Positions 9,539-19,310 of a stretch of DNA of 64,000 bases are shown in pieces. Both the position numbers and the translations under genes were made by a program. Source of the DNA: Diplonema papillatum (lineage: Eukaryota; Euglenozoa; Diplonemea; Diplonemida; Diplonemidae); NCBI GenBank assembly GCA_030068145.1, contig JAPJBO010000182.1, positions 185,001 through 249,000 of the forward strand. The letters run 5' to 3'. Below the pieces are notes generated by a model. It searched no databases. It was not told the origin of the DNA and was given only the letters and a program-made list of their open reading frames with translations. Position 1 is the first letter of the stretch, and every line of letters begins with the position of its first letter.

Positions 9539-9558
9539 CCCTCCCACCCACCCAGAGA

Positions 9559-10698
9559 ATGCCTCAACGGAATTACCCGACTGGACCGGAAGTCATCCGC
9601 ATGTTGAAAGCTGAAATGGACCGTGAACCGCAGGCAGAATCCGTGATGACAGACCTGACGGTAAGCCGGAAAAGGAAGCTGGAGCACCTTTCGACACTGT
9701 GTCCGCTTGCAGCACGGTCTAGCGTTGAACGGGCTGCTCAGTCGCTCACGACTTCCTCGGTCGAAGCAGGGACCTGGCAGCAGTACTTCGTTGCTGTACG
9801 GTCCTGGACCAACTTTGCGGACGCAATCAACTGTCGCCACTTTCCCATAGGGTCGGAAGAGTTGAGGCTATTCGTGACTACGCATACGAACGCCGGCTCT
9901 GCCGAGAGCACGATTTCTGCCTTGGAAAAAGTGCAACGATTCCTCGGAATCAACGAGCCGCTCCGAAACCCCCTCGTGAAGGATGTCCTCCAAGGGGTGA
10001 GGAGGAAACAGAAAGGAAAAAGGAAGATGGATGCCATCACGTCGAAGCTTCTCGACAAGATCGTAGACGATACCTCCCCTATCACGGGCCCCAGCAGCTC
10101 CCTACGGGAGTTTCGACACCTGGCTGTCTTGTCGTACGTGTTTCTGCTGCGCATGCAAGACGAGGCGATTCCGCTTCGCAGAGGGCTCGAAAGCGACTCA
10201 CCGGCGAAGGCGCTACAAGACGTCAGGGCTTCGAATCGACACAGCGCAGTCTTCAAATATAAACAAGAATTGCATATCGTGTTTAAAAAGCGAAAGAACA
10301 TCCGTCAAGGGGAAATGTTGATACGGGGCTGCATGTGCAGAACTAGAGAAGTTGTCGTTGGATGGCGGGCAATTTGCCCAGTACATCAAATATGGCCGTA
10401 CATCCGGGACAATGTTGCTCACGGTGCAGCAATATTCGGCATGAAGTACCCCGACATGCTGGAAGCGGTAAAAAGAAAAGCCGCGATATTTCAGCAGCCT
10501 GTGATCGGATGGGGAACACACAGTTTCCGCAGGGGTGCTGCTCAGGATGTGAACGAGGATAACCCCGAGTTGGCTGTCCTTCTGAAGGCAGGAAGTTGGA
10601 ACTCGAAAACCTTCGGGGAGTACCTAGACTGGTGTAAGATCCAGAAAAAAGGCATGGAAATGGTAGCCCAGCGCGATCAAGATACGGAGAGCGAGTGA
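9559..10698 (+). CDS. tyrosine recombinase of YR retrotransposon
   Basis: Integrates the circular cDNA by site-specific recombination, in place of a DDE integrase. A 379-residue protein from the ATG at 9559, just after A2; the frame is open further upstream through B1-A2 (to an ATG at 9133), but that part duplicates the terminal repeats and is probably not coding. An N-terminal SAM-like DNA-binding half (about residues 55-165) precedes the catalytic domain. Catalytic residues seen: Arg in VFLLRMQDEA (about 10138-10167), HxxR in THSFRRGAA (about 10516), then a GSWNSKTFGEYLDW segment with the nucleophile Tyr (about 10621). The His/Lys between boxes is less certain. Ends in TGA eight bases before B2. 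Length and motif order fit the phage-integrase family as found in DIRS-order elements. Confidence 0.93.
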   Translation: MPQRNYPTGPEVIRMLKAEMDREPQAESVMTDLTVSRKRKLEHLSTLCPLAARSSVERAAQSLTTSSVEAGTWQQYFVAVRSWTNFADAINCRHFPIGSEELRLFVTTHTNAGSAESTISALEKVQRFLGINEPLRNPLVKDVLQGVRRKQKGKRKMDAITSKLLDKIVDDTSPITGPSSSLREFRHLAVLSYVFLLRMQDEAIPLRRGLESDSPAKALQDVRASNRHSAVFKYKQELHIVFKKRKNIRQGEMLIRGCMCRTREVVVGWRAICPVHQIWPYIRDNVAHGAAIFGMKYPDMLEAVKRKAAIFQQPVIGWGTHSFRRGAAQDVNEDNPELAVLLKAGSWNSKTFGEYLDWCKIQKKGMEMVAQRDQDTESE

Positions 10699-10705
10699 AT
10701 CGACT

Positions 10706-10943
10706 GGGGGTGGAAACATCTCTGTCGAAGACCTGGATTCCTCAGTTTCGGAGCGTACCAGATGCAGATCTTACTCGGAGTGGCTCTGCGTATCGTCCGA
10801 ACTTACCCATCGCAGACGAGTCGTCCAGGAAGAAAGACTCGCCAAAAGATAGTATGAAGATGTTATGTCTTGTAACACAGGGAGCTGCGCAGGGCTTGCG
10901 CCAACACTGCCGTCTGAGACGAAGAGTTGACCGCGAAAATAAA
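10706..10943 (+). repeat. split direct repeat B2, right end of YR retrotransposon
   Basis: Second copy of B1. The element ends near 10943 (CGCGAAAATAAA, then AGAGAATAAAATC). No target-site duplication is visible, as expected for recombinase-mediated insertion. Confidence 0.9.
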
Positions 10944-11229
10944 AGAGAATAAAATCGCGAGACCGTTTTTTCTAGCGTTATTTGTGGATGAGAAGGTCGG
11001 TATTTTAAAATCCGCAGAGGCTTTCCTTCCCCCATCGCGGCAACGAAAACTCTGTCAGCTGTCGAAATTCGCCAAGATATAGATCCCCCTGCTAATCAGC
11101 TAACCTGGTGTCTTCTCTCGTTGCTTGTTTCTTTGGCTAGCCAAGCTCAGGGTCGCTTTGGACACCAAAGGTTCGGGGGTGTTCGGGTGTTGTTTTCCTC
11201 TACCGACCCCGAGAGCTAATTTTATTTTT

Positions 11230-11570
11230 CCTTCGTTCGCAGACAGTAGGTACCAGGGAAAGCCTGCTACACGGGAGCCAAGCTTCACGTGCTCGGCGGT
11301 ACTGCAGATCCACGGCCTACAGCGGGTCAACGGGACGTCAAGTGGCTACCGACTTCCCAAACTAAAGCACTAAGGCGTGGCGCACCTTGGGGCTTGGCGC
11401 TCGCGCTGAACGCAAGCTCGTCGAGACGGTCAGCCACAGGGCAGAGTGGACGGGGTTGTAGCACTGCGCTGCCTCCGACTCAAGCTTTGCAAGCTGTGGT
11501 TGACCGTCGCGTTCCTGGACCAGGAGGGGCCTTTTTTATTTTTCCTTTCTTCTTTCTTCCTTTCGTTCGC
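11230..11570 (+). mobile_element. SINE-like element with target-site duplication
   Basis: Core 11249-11531 (GGTACCAGGG to GGCC) with a T/C-rich tail to about 11558. The flanks CCTTCGTTCGC (11230-11240) and CCTTTCGTTCGC (11559-11570) are a near-perfect target duplication, placing the tail at the insertion's 3' end. A small insertion is present near GATCCACGGCCTACAGC compared with other copies. Confidence 0.88.
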
Positions 11571-11732
11571 CCCTGCTCCCCCCACCCGATTCGTGCTGGT
11601 GCTTCAGTCTAAAAATAATCAAAGAGAATTGGACAAGCAACGGTGCGACAGGATCGAACTGGCTCGGACACTTGCCGTACCGTCGTGTGTTGTGTGGGAT
11701 AGGTTTGGAGGTCGGTTGTGTAGTGAGAGAGG

Positions 11733-11901
11733 GATGACAGCAGGGCTTACGCTTTCGGCCTCAGAGAAAATACGTGTGGTCCACATGTGGGCGCTTAAGG
11801 TTCGAGTTTTATTTCCCTTCACTGGGCCCGCTAGCAGCGACGGACCTCGCTTCGTGGTGCCAGCACGAGGGAGAACTTGGAGCGTAAGCCCTGGATGACA
11901 G
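11733..11901. mobile_element. hAT-like MITE with 8-bp target duplication
   Basis: Terminal inverted repeats CAGGGCTTACGCT (11741-11753) and AGCGTAAGCCCTG (11881-11893), flanked on both sides by GATGACAG (11733-11740 and 11894-11901). CAGGG termini with an 8-bp duplication are the signature of the hAT superfamily. At about 153 bp it is too short to code. Its interior CCCGCTAGCAGCGACGGACC to GAACTTGGAG recurs at 20370-20440 without intact ends, and its left part recurs at 17350 and 21125-21184. Confidence 0.88.
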
Positions 11902-12060
11902 GGGAGGAAGGGGGACGGGGGATTTCTAGTTGCTTGCTTGAGCGTGTATGGCGCTGCCTGTCTCCACAAGACGTGGGACGCCAGAAAAAAAGGGCGGGGG
12001 ACCTTCTCCACCCACCGCTTCTTTGAGTTTTCTTTTTTTGCTGTTTTTTTTTTTTTTTTT

Positions 12061-12374
12061 TAGCTGTTGTGCTAGGTACCAGGGAAAGCCTGCTACACGG
12101 GAGCCAAGCTTCACGTGTTCGGCGGTACTGCAGAGCCACGGGCCTACGGGTCAAGTGGCTACCGATTTCCCAGACTAAAGCATCAAGGCTTGGCGCACCT
12201 TGGGGCTTGGCGCTCGCGCTGAAAGCAAGCTCGTCGAGACGGTCAGCCGCAGGGCAGAGCGGACGGGGTTGTGGCACTGTGCTGCCTCCGACTCAAGCTT
12301 CGCAAGCTGTGGTTGACCGTCACGTTCCTGGACCAGGAGCGGCCTTTTTCTTCTTCTTCTTCTAGCTGTTGTGC
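12061..12374 (+). mobile_element. SINE-like element with 12-bp target duplication
   Basis: Core 12075-12344 with a CTTCTTCTTCT tail. TAGCTGTTGTGC occurs exactly at 12061-12072 and 12363-12374, immediately outside the element. The 5' duplication follows a long T-run, so the target was T-rich on this strand. Confidence 0.93.
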
Positions 12375-13550
12375 GTGTCACTTTTGTGGTTGGTTGCATA
12401 CCGTCGGGGGGACCGTACACAGCCAGGACCACCCGTGCTACTGGAGCACAAGGCGAATCCGTCACGGGTAGGGGGGGACGGGGGGGAAATTATATTGCTT
12501 TGTTTGTGCAAGCATCCGTACACAGTTTGAAACCTGCGGTCAACTCAGCCGTCAACGGGTCTGCTCCATAGGGAGGCGAAGCTACTACTCTTAGGAGATG
12601 GTCTGGCGGTACCTCCTTTTTTCCCCTCAACGGATAAAGGGGGGACCCCCCCCCTTTACAGCTTGCAACATTATGAGAGAGAGAGAGACGAGTTAGAGTG
12701 CAGGGACCATCTCTCCGAGGAGTATCCGGTCGCCCCACTACTATCCCGTACTACTACGGCGGGCGCAAGTCGTTGCGCCGTGGGCGCGGAGCGAGCCGTG
12801 GCCCTGTCAAAGATGATTGTTGCACCGATGGTGGCGCAGCCGGGGGCGTTCTGACTGGCGGACGAGACCGCCTGGCAGGCGTGTGTTGACACGTTGTTTC
12901 GCGGGCTCTCCTCCTTTTGGCAATATCATGATGCAGTCGGGTAGTTTGAGGTCGCTTGATGGGTTACCCACGTGCAGCATTCGACAATGCTTGCGTCTAT
13001 CTGGGGCTGGCTTCAATTTCCGATGCAGCCCAGGAATACTCGGGTGTTTCGTGTGGGCTACAGCACGTTTACCTCCTTCGAGATTTTTGGAATATAGCGA
13101 TAGTGGGAAGTCATCGGCATGCCGATGAGTACCACACATATCGGTTCCTTTGGAATTTCGCAACCAATAGTCTCTCAAGTATTTCCTGCAAAACGTGTGC
13201 TTCTACAAAAGAGTTTTGTCTTCGTCCAGCCGTCCACTCGAGCCCAAGACCGAGAGAAGGGTATCCAAGTACATACTACCATCTCTGCCTACTGCGCGCG
13301 GTTTCCCGATACCACCGCTCGCCTTCGGTCGAATACGTTTACTTACTGACCTTGTTGAACGTTGCAGAAGCCCCGCGTCAGACCAGCCCCACCCGAAGGT
13401 GGTTGATTCTCTTCAGGCAGGGTTTTCTCTGCCAGCGGAAGTTGCTTGGGTTTGCGTTTTCTTTTTTATTTTCCTTTTTTAGTATAGGCGAAACTCCGGG
13501 AGTGCTCCGGGTGACCTGTCGGAAATAGGGATAGTATTATCCTTTAATAA
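12375..13550. other. dispersed-repeat fragments, no convincing gene
   Basis: 12375-12950 shows GC-rich sequence with G- and C-runs and no supported frame. 13020-13215 is a diverged copy of a dispersed repeat (GTGGGCTACAGCACGTTTACC ... AAGTATTTCCTGC) also seen at 22945-23080, 25075-25150 (inverted), 26497-26575, 26962-27050 and 51228-51310. CATCGGCATGCCGATG at 13111-13126 is a perfect short palindrome. A 190-codon frame over 12956-13528 mixes this repeat with unique sequence and is not believed. Confidence 0.5.
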
Positions 13551-13619
13551 GCAGCGCGTGCCTTGAAGGGTGAATGGTTACACGGCTTCTTTTTTGTTGA
13601 TTTGTTTGCGTTTGTTTGT

Positions 13620-14270
13620 TTGCAGCTTTCGTTTTTAGAGTTGTAGTTCGCTTGAGATTTTTGCAAGGTGGAACAGTCACGCTTACCAAAGATTCCAACT
13701 CCGGAAGAGAAGATCTGAGAGGCGACTGGAAAGAAATATGAAGACGGGTTTTTGCCCAGGAGCTTTTCGTGTTATTCTAGCGTTTATTGTGGTTTAGAGG
13801 TTCGGTGCTTTAGGGTCTCCGGTTGACCATTGAGGCTGCGAGGCGGGTGTGTGCCGTTGTTGCCTACTGCCGACGATTCGACTTATTTTAGAGTGCAAGT
13901 TCACTTAGGGATCCGGGGTTTTATAGTCTCCGGGTGACCATTGTCGTAAAGGTTCCTTTAAGGTATCGTATCTTAGTGTGCGTATCGTGTCTGCGGTAGG
14001 GGCAGCACGTGTGCTTGTGCGTGTGTCTTTGCTGTCTATTCCCAACCATTCGACTTATTTTAGCGCGCTCTCATTTCGTATGGGTCTCGTAATCTCCGGT
14101 GTTCTTGCAACCGACACCGAGTTCACGTTCGGTAGGAATGCGTTCTCGGCCCTCCCCACGTTCCTCACGTTTTCACAGATTGGAAACTGAGAGGTTTTTA
14201 TAGAGTTATAGTTCGCTTGAGAAACCGGGATTTTAGAGTCTCCGGGTGACCTTCGTCGAATGGGTTCTTT
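13620..14270. repeat. repeats of TAGAGTT-AGTTCGCTTGAGA-TCTCCGGGTGACC
   Basis: Three to four degenerate copies, near 13632, 13890 and 14200, of a 60-90 bp unit combining TTTTAGAGTTRTAGTTCGC with GTCTCCGGGTGACC and a following GGTTCTTTTAA. Better copies lie at 15567-15650, 16023-16110 and 21610-21702, and related pieces at 19240-19290, 22377-22415 and 31020-31070. No TIRs or coding capacity seen. Confidence 0.65.
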
Positions 14271-14312
14271 TAAAGCTAATACGGACTGGGTGGGTTTGGG
14301 GGGGCATGTTTT

Positions 14313-14536
14313 CGTGTACCATGCAGGGTCAAAACCTTGTGTCTTTTTGAAAATGGCAAAAAAAAAATTCCGAAAAAAAAATGGGTTTTTTGAATTTTAA
14401 AAGTTTGGAACAAACTCTGCAGTAATTTTTGAGGAAGTTGAGCAAGATTTTTTTTTTCCAAAAATTTTTTTAGGGCTCTATCGGCCCCGCGGGAGCGTTT
14501 TAAAAAGACACAAGGTTTTGACCCTGCATGGTACAC
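14313..14536. mobile_element. fold-back MITE (family A), copy 1
   Basis: About 224 bp with long inverted ends: GTGTACCATGCAGGGTCAAA ... CTTGTGTCTTTTT at the left and the exact complement AAAAAGACACAAG ... ATGGTACAC at the right (about 35 bp each). The interior is A/T-run rich. Two more copies are at 16576-17010 (interrupted) and 19311-19526. Confidence 0.9.
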
Positions 14537-14676
14537 TTTATTTGCTCGCTTTGGCGAGTCAGGTTCGAAACAATTTGTGACCGACGTCGTCGTTTATGTC
14601 AGCTAAGTCCGACCAAAGCCTTCGTGGGCTTCGCAATCGACACAAACCGGCGTAATTCTCCGTGGGAGTGCGTCGT

Positions 14677-14842
14677 AAAGGGGGGGGTCGATTAATAACA
14701 CTGTGTTATTATTCGATTTGTCGAATAATAAAAAAGTTCCGGGTTGCCACAAACAGTAGCAGGATCAAATAGTGGTAGTGTTTTTAGACAACCAGACGTG
14801 TGTCAAATAACTGTTATTATTCGACCCCCCCCCCCCCCCTTT
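14677..14842. mobile_element. fold-back MITE with poly-G/poly-C ends
   Basis: AAAGGGGGGGGTCGATTAATAA at the left and TTATTATTCGACCCCCC...TTT at the right form inverted ends. An extra hairpin, TTATTCGATTTGTCGAATAA, lies near the left end at about 14709. Total about 166 bp, no coding capacity. Only one copy is in the window. Confidence 0.6.
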
Positions 14843-14989
14843 AAAACACAGGTTAAATTGTCGATGAGCCCCACAATGAGAAAGTTAACTGAGGATGTAC
14901 ACACGGCGACGAAAGATATCAAAAAAGGTACGCACGAGGCACGCGCCCAAGACCCGTGCACGGCTACCGTAGCAACCTCCATGTTTCGG

Positions 14990-16570
14990 ATGCTACGGCC
15001 GGGAAGAGGGGCTTCTATGTAGTTGGGAAAATACGTTCCCCTTCCCCGCATTCTGCGTGTGGGGTTACCACAGGGCACCTGCCGCAGCGCGTATCTGCGG
15101 CTGTGCGTGCTCCGCCCTTGGCTTTCTTGCGCTAGTGCGGAGTATTTAGTAAGTCACTTTTTGAGGTGCGTCATCTTTTCTGAAGGACTGGCCTTTAGTG
15201 GCCTGTGAGCCAACTTTCCTGTTCAAACAGAACCCTGTCCCGCATGCACGTTTGATGCTAGCACCAAGTCTTCAAAGAGATGTGATACGAACCCATTCTG
15301 TGACTGGACTGTCAAGCGACACTCAACTGCTGGTGGGCATGCTGGGGATCTAAATCGGAGTTGCCAACCTCCGTGATCCCCGTCCACGAGCGCAAGCACG
15401 GCTAATGGCAACACGTGCACAGGGCGCTGTTCGGGGTAGTGAACCTCGTCCTCAGCACACCGAACACGGGCTCATTTACCTGGTTCGCTCTTGAACGCAT
15501 GGGGGGAGTGAATTTTGTTCGCGTATGCCTGTGTTTGATCGTACCCCCGGGGGCCAACGGGGAGTTTTTTGGAGTTAAACTTCGCTTGAAATTCCGGGGG
15601 TTTTAGGGTCTCCGTGTAACCGTTCATGAATGGGTTCTCTTAGAGCAAGAAACGACTATATATGGTTACGGGTTGTATATTTGGTGCACGCTTTCGTTAT
15701 GGGTTATGGCTAGCCATGTCCGGGACTGTTTGTGACCGGCACCAAGTACATTCCTTCGTGGAGTGTAGTCTTGGGCCGCCCACGTTCTACAAGTTGAGCA
15801 GGGGTCTTTTGCTCGGCCAGACAAAGTGCTAAAGTCCGATGCATTGTTAACACAAAAAAAAATAGTCTGCTCAAAACGAAAAACGACTGCGTCCCGGATG
15901 TCGTTGACTGGGAGGCCAGACTGAAGGGATCCGGAGAACGTGGCCGCAGCGGCAACTACACGGGCCATATAGCACGGCACACACAGGAAAAAATTCAGTC
16001 ACAGCGAATGAGGCACAAGGCTTTTTTTAGAGTTAAAGTTCGCTTGAAATTCAGGGGTTTTAGGGTCTCCGTGTGACCGTTCATGAATGGGTTCTCTTAG
16101 AGCAAGAAAGGGCTATGTGGTTACGGGTTGTATATTTTTCTTTTTTTTTTTTCACCAGAATGTGACATGAGAGGCATCTTCGCCAGGGAAATCTTCTGTC
16201 ACAGTCGCGAATGTGACGTGAGACATTTTCACCAGGAAGACCTGTCGCAAATTGAGGTATAAAGAAACAGAACGTAAGGCTCCTTGTCTTTTCCCCCTCT
16301 TGTTAGAACTCCGCGGTACATGTCTTCGTTGGCTTCTCGAAAACGCTTCCTAGCGAGCACGCGGAGCCTGGCATCGTGAAAATACTCACAGTTGGCGGGA
16401 TCGGGGGGTGGGTGTCTTTTTTCTTTTCCCTTTTTAAAAGCTCGCACGGCATGTTCATAGGCTTCAGGACGACGTCCCTTCCAGGTTTGAAGCTTCAAAA
16501 GAATCGCGAAAAGACTTGGAAGACTTTCAAAAAGGGCATGTGCAACAGTGGACATTACTTCACTCTCAAG
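14990..16570. other. non-coding stretch with two good dispersed-repeat copies
   Basis: 15000-15560 shows no supported gene. At 15567-15650 and 16023-16110 lie two well-matched copies of TTAGAGTTAAAGTTCGCTTG ... TTTTAGGGTCTCCGTGTRACC ... ATGGGTTCTCTTAGAGCAAG. Short open frames in 15660-16570 look accidental. Confidence 0.55.
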
Positions 16571-16575
16571 AAGAA

Positions 16576-17010
16576 TACCATGCAGGGTCAAAAACCTTGT
16601 GTCTTTTTGGCTAAATGGCCACCAATTTCTTTCCGGAAAAAAATTGGGGTTTTTAAATTTTAAAATTTTGGAACAAACACTGCAGTAATTTTTGATGAAG
16701 TTGAGCAAAAGAAAAGTTTTCCAAAACTTTTTTCTTGGGGCCATCGACTTAGACTAAAGCATCAAGGCTTGGCGCACCTTGGGGCTTGGCGCTCGCGCTG
16801 AACGCAAGCTCGTCGAGACGGTCAGCCGCAGGGCAGAGCGGACGGGGTTGTGGCACTGTGCTGCCTCCGACTCAAGCGTCGCAAGCTGTGGTTGACCGTC
16901 ACGTTCCTGGACCAGGTGCGGCCTTTTTCTTTTTCTTTTTCTTCGTTCTTGGGGCCATCGGCCCCGCGGCAGCGTTTAAAAAAGACACAAGGTTTTGACC
17001 CTGCATGATA
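16576..17010. mobile_element. fold-back MITE (family A), copy 2, interrupted
   Basis: Ends TACCATGCAGGGTCAAAAAC and GGTTTTGACCCTGCATG match copy 1. The element is split by a SINE-like insertion: TTCTTGGGGCCATCG occurs at 16732-16746 and again at 16946-16960, around the insertion. Confidence 0.9.
16747..16945 (+). mobile_element. 5'-truncated SINE-like copy nested in MITE
   Basis: Starts within the element at ACTAAAGCATCAAGGC and runs to GGCC (16923) plus a CTTTTTCTTTTTCTTCG tail. The 15-bp duplication TTCTTGGGGCCATCG on both sides shows it inserted into the MITE. 5' truncation plus variable target duplication is typical of LINE-mediated target-primed insertion. Confidence 0.92.
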
Positions 17011-17349
17011 CGCAGGGGGCGGGGGACCGCCCCACTGCGCAGGGGTACCTGTAACCCGGGGCCCGGGCCCCGGAAAGTTTTCCAGGATTTTTGGCCGTGA
17101 ACGATTGCCAAAGGAAAAACTCTCTGGGTTGAGAAAAGTGAGAGGGTGCCGCTAGAACCTTGTGAACCCAAACGCGTTCAGGGGGTGTTTGGGATTGGGT
17201 AGGTAGGGTGTGGTCGTTCTGCTGCGGCGTGAAAAGCCAGGAAGTTTCTTCCGAAGTATTTGTGTCAGATCTTTCCGACAACTTGGCCTCTCACCCGCGA
17301 ACTTGAAACCCCGTGACCTTTCTTGAAGTAACAACCACAATCGTGGCAT

Positions 17350-18060
17350 CAGGGCTTACGCTCCGTTTTCGGCCTCAGAGAAAATACGTGTGGCAGGGCT
17401 TACGCAGCTCTTTTGTCTTGGAACTAAATACCTACTGAAAATCAGCACGTAGGGTAAAGAAACAGAGCATAGTGCCAGTGCTGCATGTCTTTGCCTCTGC
17501 CTCCTGTCCGGCCTCAACCCTCCAGTGTCGCGGTGGTAAGCAACAGCAGGATCTGCCGACCGGCAGAGAATATAGTACGTGTACAAAAAGAAATGCATAG
17601 TTTTGCTTTTTTCTTTTGAAACTAAGAAACTTAACGTGCTGGAATCAGTACGTTCAGCATGCTGAACGTAAGGCCTGACGTGTGGTCCATATGTGAGCGC
17701 TTAAGGTTCGAGGGGAAAAAAACTTTTCCCCCTATGTGCGGCGGGCAAAAGAAAATAGCCTCACACTACTGGACTTGGCGACACCTGGCTGTGCGGCCTT
17801 GGCGACTTGTGAGCCTAGACTCGGCTGCATGTGGACCAACACCTGTGGCAAGCACGTGTGGGGGAAAAAACACATCAAAATCCACATGTGGTACCTGTGG
17901 ATGCACACGTGGAAGCACGCGGTGGGGGGAAAATCTTAGTTTCGTGTTCAGGCTACTTGCCTCTCATGTGGGGGGGGGAATCCTAAAAAAAGATTAACGT
18001 GTGGAAATCCACACGTTCCACACGTGGACGCGTAAGTCCTGCGTGGCAGTTCGTCCGGAA
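17350..18060. repeat. diverged hAT-like MITE sequence (inverse of 20875-21184)
   Basis: 17350-17395 carries CAGGGCTTACGCTCCGTTTTC. 17680-18030 matches 20875-21184 in inverse orientation, including TGGACTTGGCGACACCTGGC and AAAATCCACATGTGGTACCT. CACATGTG and ACACGTGG palindromes are frequent. The ends of this copy are eroded. Between the two parts, 17400-17680 shows nothing. Confidence 0.65.
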
Positions 18061-18157
18061 ATGGTTAAAAGTTTCAGGATCTCTCTGGGGACTGCTTATG
18101 CGCCCCAGCTGGACCAATTTCCCTTTACTTTTTTTTACCCATGCGCCACACACAGTT

Positions 18158-18425
18158 GGTACCAGGGAAAGCCTGCTACACGGGAGCCAAGCTTCACGTG
18201 TTCGGCGGTACTGCAGAGCCACGGCTTACGGGTCAAGTGGCTACCGATTTCCCAAACTATAGCATCAAGGCTTGGCGCACCTTGGGCAAGCTCGTCGAGA
18301 CGGTCAGCCACAGGGCAGAGCGGACGGGGTTGTGGCACTGTGCTGAAGCTTTGCAAGCTGTGGTTGACCGTCACGTTCCTCGACCAGGAGCGGCCTCTAT
18401 TTCTTTTTTTCTTTCTTCTTCTACC
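18158..18425 (+). mobile_element. SINE-like copy with internal deletions
   Basis: Core 18158-18395, shortened by two internal deletions: the GGGCTTGGCGCTCGCGCTGAA segment and CTGCCTCCGACTC are absent. A pyrimidine tail follows. The flanks TTTACCC and TCTACCC may be remnants of a target duplication. Confidence 0.85.
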
Positions 18426-18738
18426 CGGGCCCTCTTTTTTTGCGTTTCCGGCGAATATCGCGCTTTTTTTTTTTCCGGGTGACGAATTTTCAATTCAATT
18501 TTGATCAACCCCTCCAACCCACACGCTGCGTCTACGTCTTGTTTGCCCCGGCACAATGCATTGTAGGGCAAAGCCGCAAGACTGTGCAGTAGTGGGAATA
18601 AAGCGGGGCCCCTAGGACAGATGGGTCGGACTGACCGCTGCTTATTTTTTCATACATTTCTCTTCGCTTTTTTTCCTTTCTCCTTTTTTTCTTTTTTTTT
18701 TTTTTGGTGTAATTTCCTTATATCCCAACACTTGAAAC

Positions 18739-18806
18739 TTTGTTCCCTTATATCCCAATGGGATTGCCTTGGGCAAGGCAATCCCATTGGGATATAAGGG
18801 AACAAA
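18739..18806. repeat. perfect 32-bp-arm palindrome
   Basis: TTTGTTCCCTTATATCCCAA and the 12 following bases pair perfectly with 18775-18806, leaving a GGGC loop (18771-18774). The arm sequence GGGATATAAGGGAACAAAAT recurs twice more just downstream (18819-18835, 18851-18871), and a relative lies at 61368-61442. As RNA it would be a very stable hairpin. Confidence 0.92.
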
Positions 18807-18927
18807 ATTTGTTGGTTGGGATATAAGGGAACAAAATTTGTTGTCCCATTGGGATATAAGGGAACAAAATTAGTTGACCACAGAACCTGACCAGACAGTC
18901 AGTCCGACCAGCCGGACTGATCAGACA

Positions 18928-19003
18928 GCCTGGACAGCCTGGACAGCCTGGACAGCCTGGACAGCCTGGACAGCCTGGACAGCCTGGACAGCCTGGACAG
19001 CCT
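18928..19003. repeat. (GACAGCCTG)n 9-bp tandem repeat
   Basis: About eight perfect copies of the 9-mer GACAGCCTG, preceded by related CAGTCAGTCCGACCAGCC sequence. The minus strand would read a Pro-Gly-Cys run, with no support as a gene. Confidence 0.9.
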
Positions 19004-19310
19004 AGACACATTTTTTTCTTAGCGTTATTTTCTTCTTTGGACTCATTTTCTTGTGCGTTGTGGACCCGTGTGGGCATATTTGGTTGACTTCTGGTGTGTA
19101 ATACTGTCGCTAGCTGGTCAAATGGGTGAGGTTGGGGCGGTTATCCGAAGCAGGAGGGGTCTCGGTTATTGGTCGCGGTCACGGTATTATCCTGTGACCC
19201 GCTTGCAAAGATCTTCACCGAGCTATGGTTTCTCGCGTTTATTGTGGTTTAGAGGTTCGGTGCTTTAGGGTCTCAGGTTGACCACTGAGGAGTCGGGTAG
19301 TGCGAGGGAT

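Larger units (their letters stand above)
4720..10943 (+). mobile_element. tyrosine-recombinase retrotransposon with split direct repeats
   Basis: A 6.2-kb element with order A1 (4720-4858), Gag, RT-RNase H, B1 (9162-9399), A2 (9400-9538), YR, B2 (10706-10943). A1 and A2 (139 bp) look identical; B1 and B2 (238 bp) differ at one base that I can see. B1 abuts A2 directly, as expected for the split direct repeats of PAT/Ngaro-type YR retrotransposons, in which a circular intermediate is integrated by the recombinase. It carries no LTRs, integrase or aspartic protease that I can recognise. Near-identity of the repeats and three open genes argue for a recent insertion. The recombinase lies between A2 and B2, which is not the layout I would assume for Ngaro, so the subfamily is left open. 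Confidence 0.93.

Noticed and set aside
9133-9558. N-terminal extension of the recombinase through B1 and A2
   Set aside because: This 142-codon extension is made of the terminal repeats, also present outside any gene at the element ends; the ATG at 9559 directly after A2 gives a normal-length recombinase.
18928-19003. CRISPR array
   Set aside because: Repeats are contiguous 9-mers without spacers; no array of repeat-spacer type was seen anywhere in the window.
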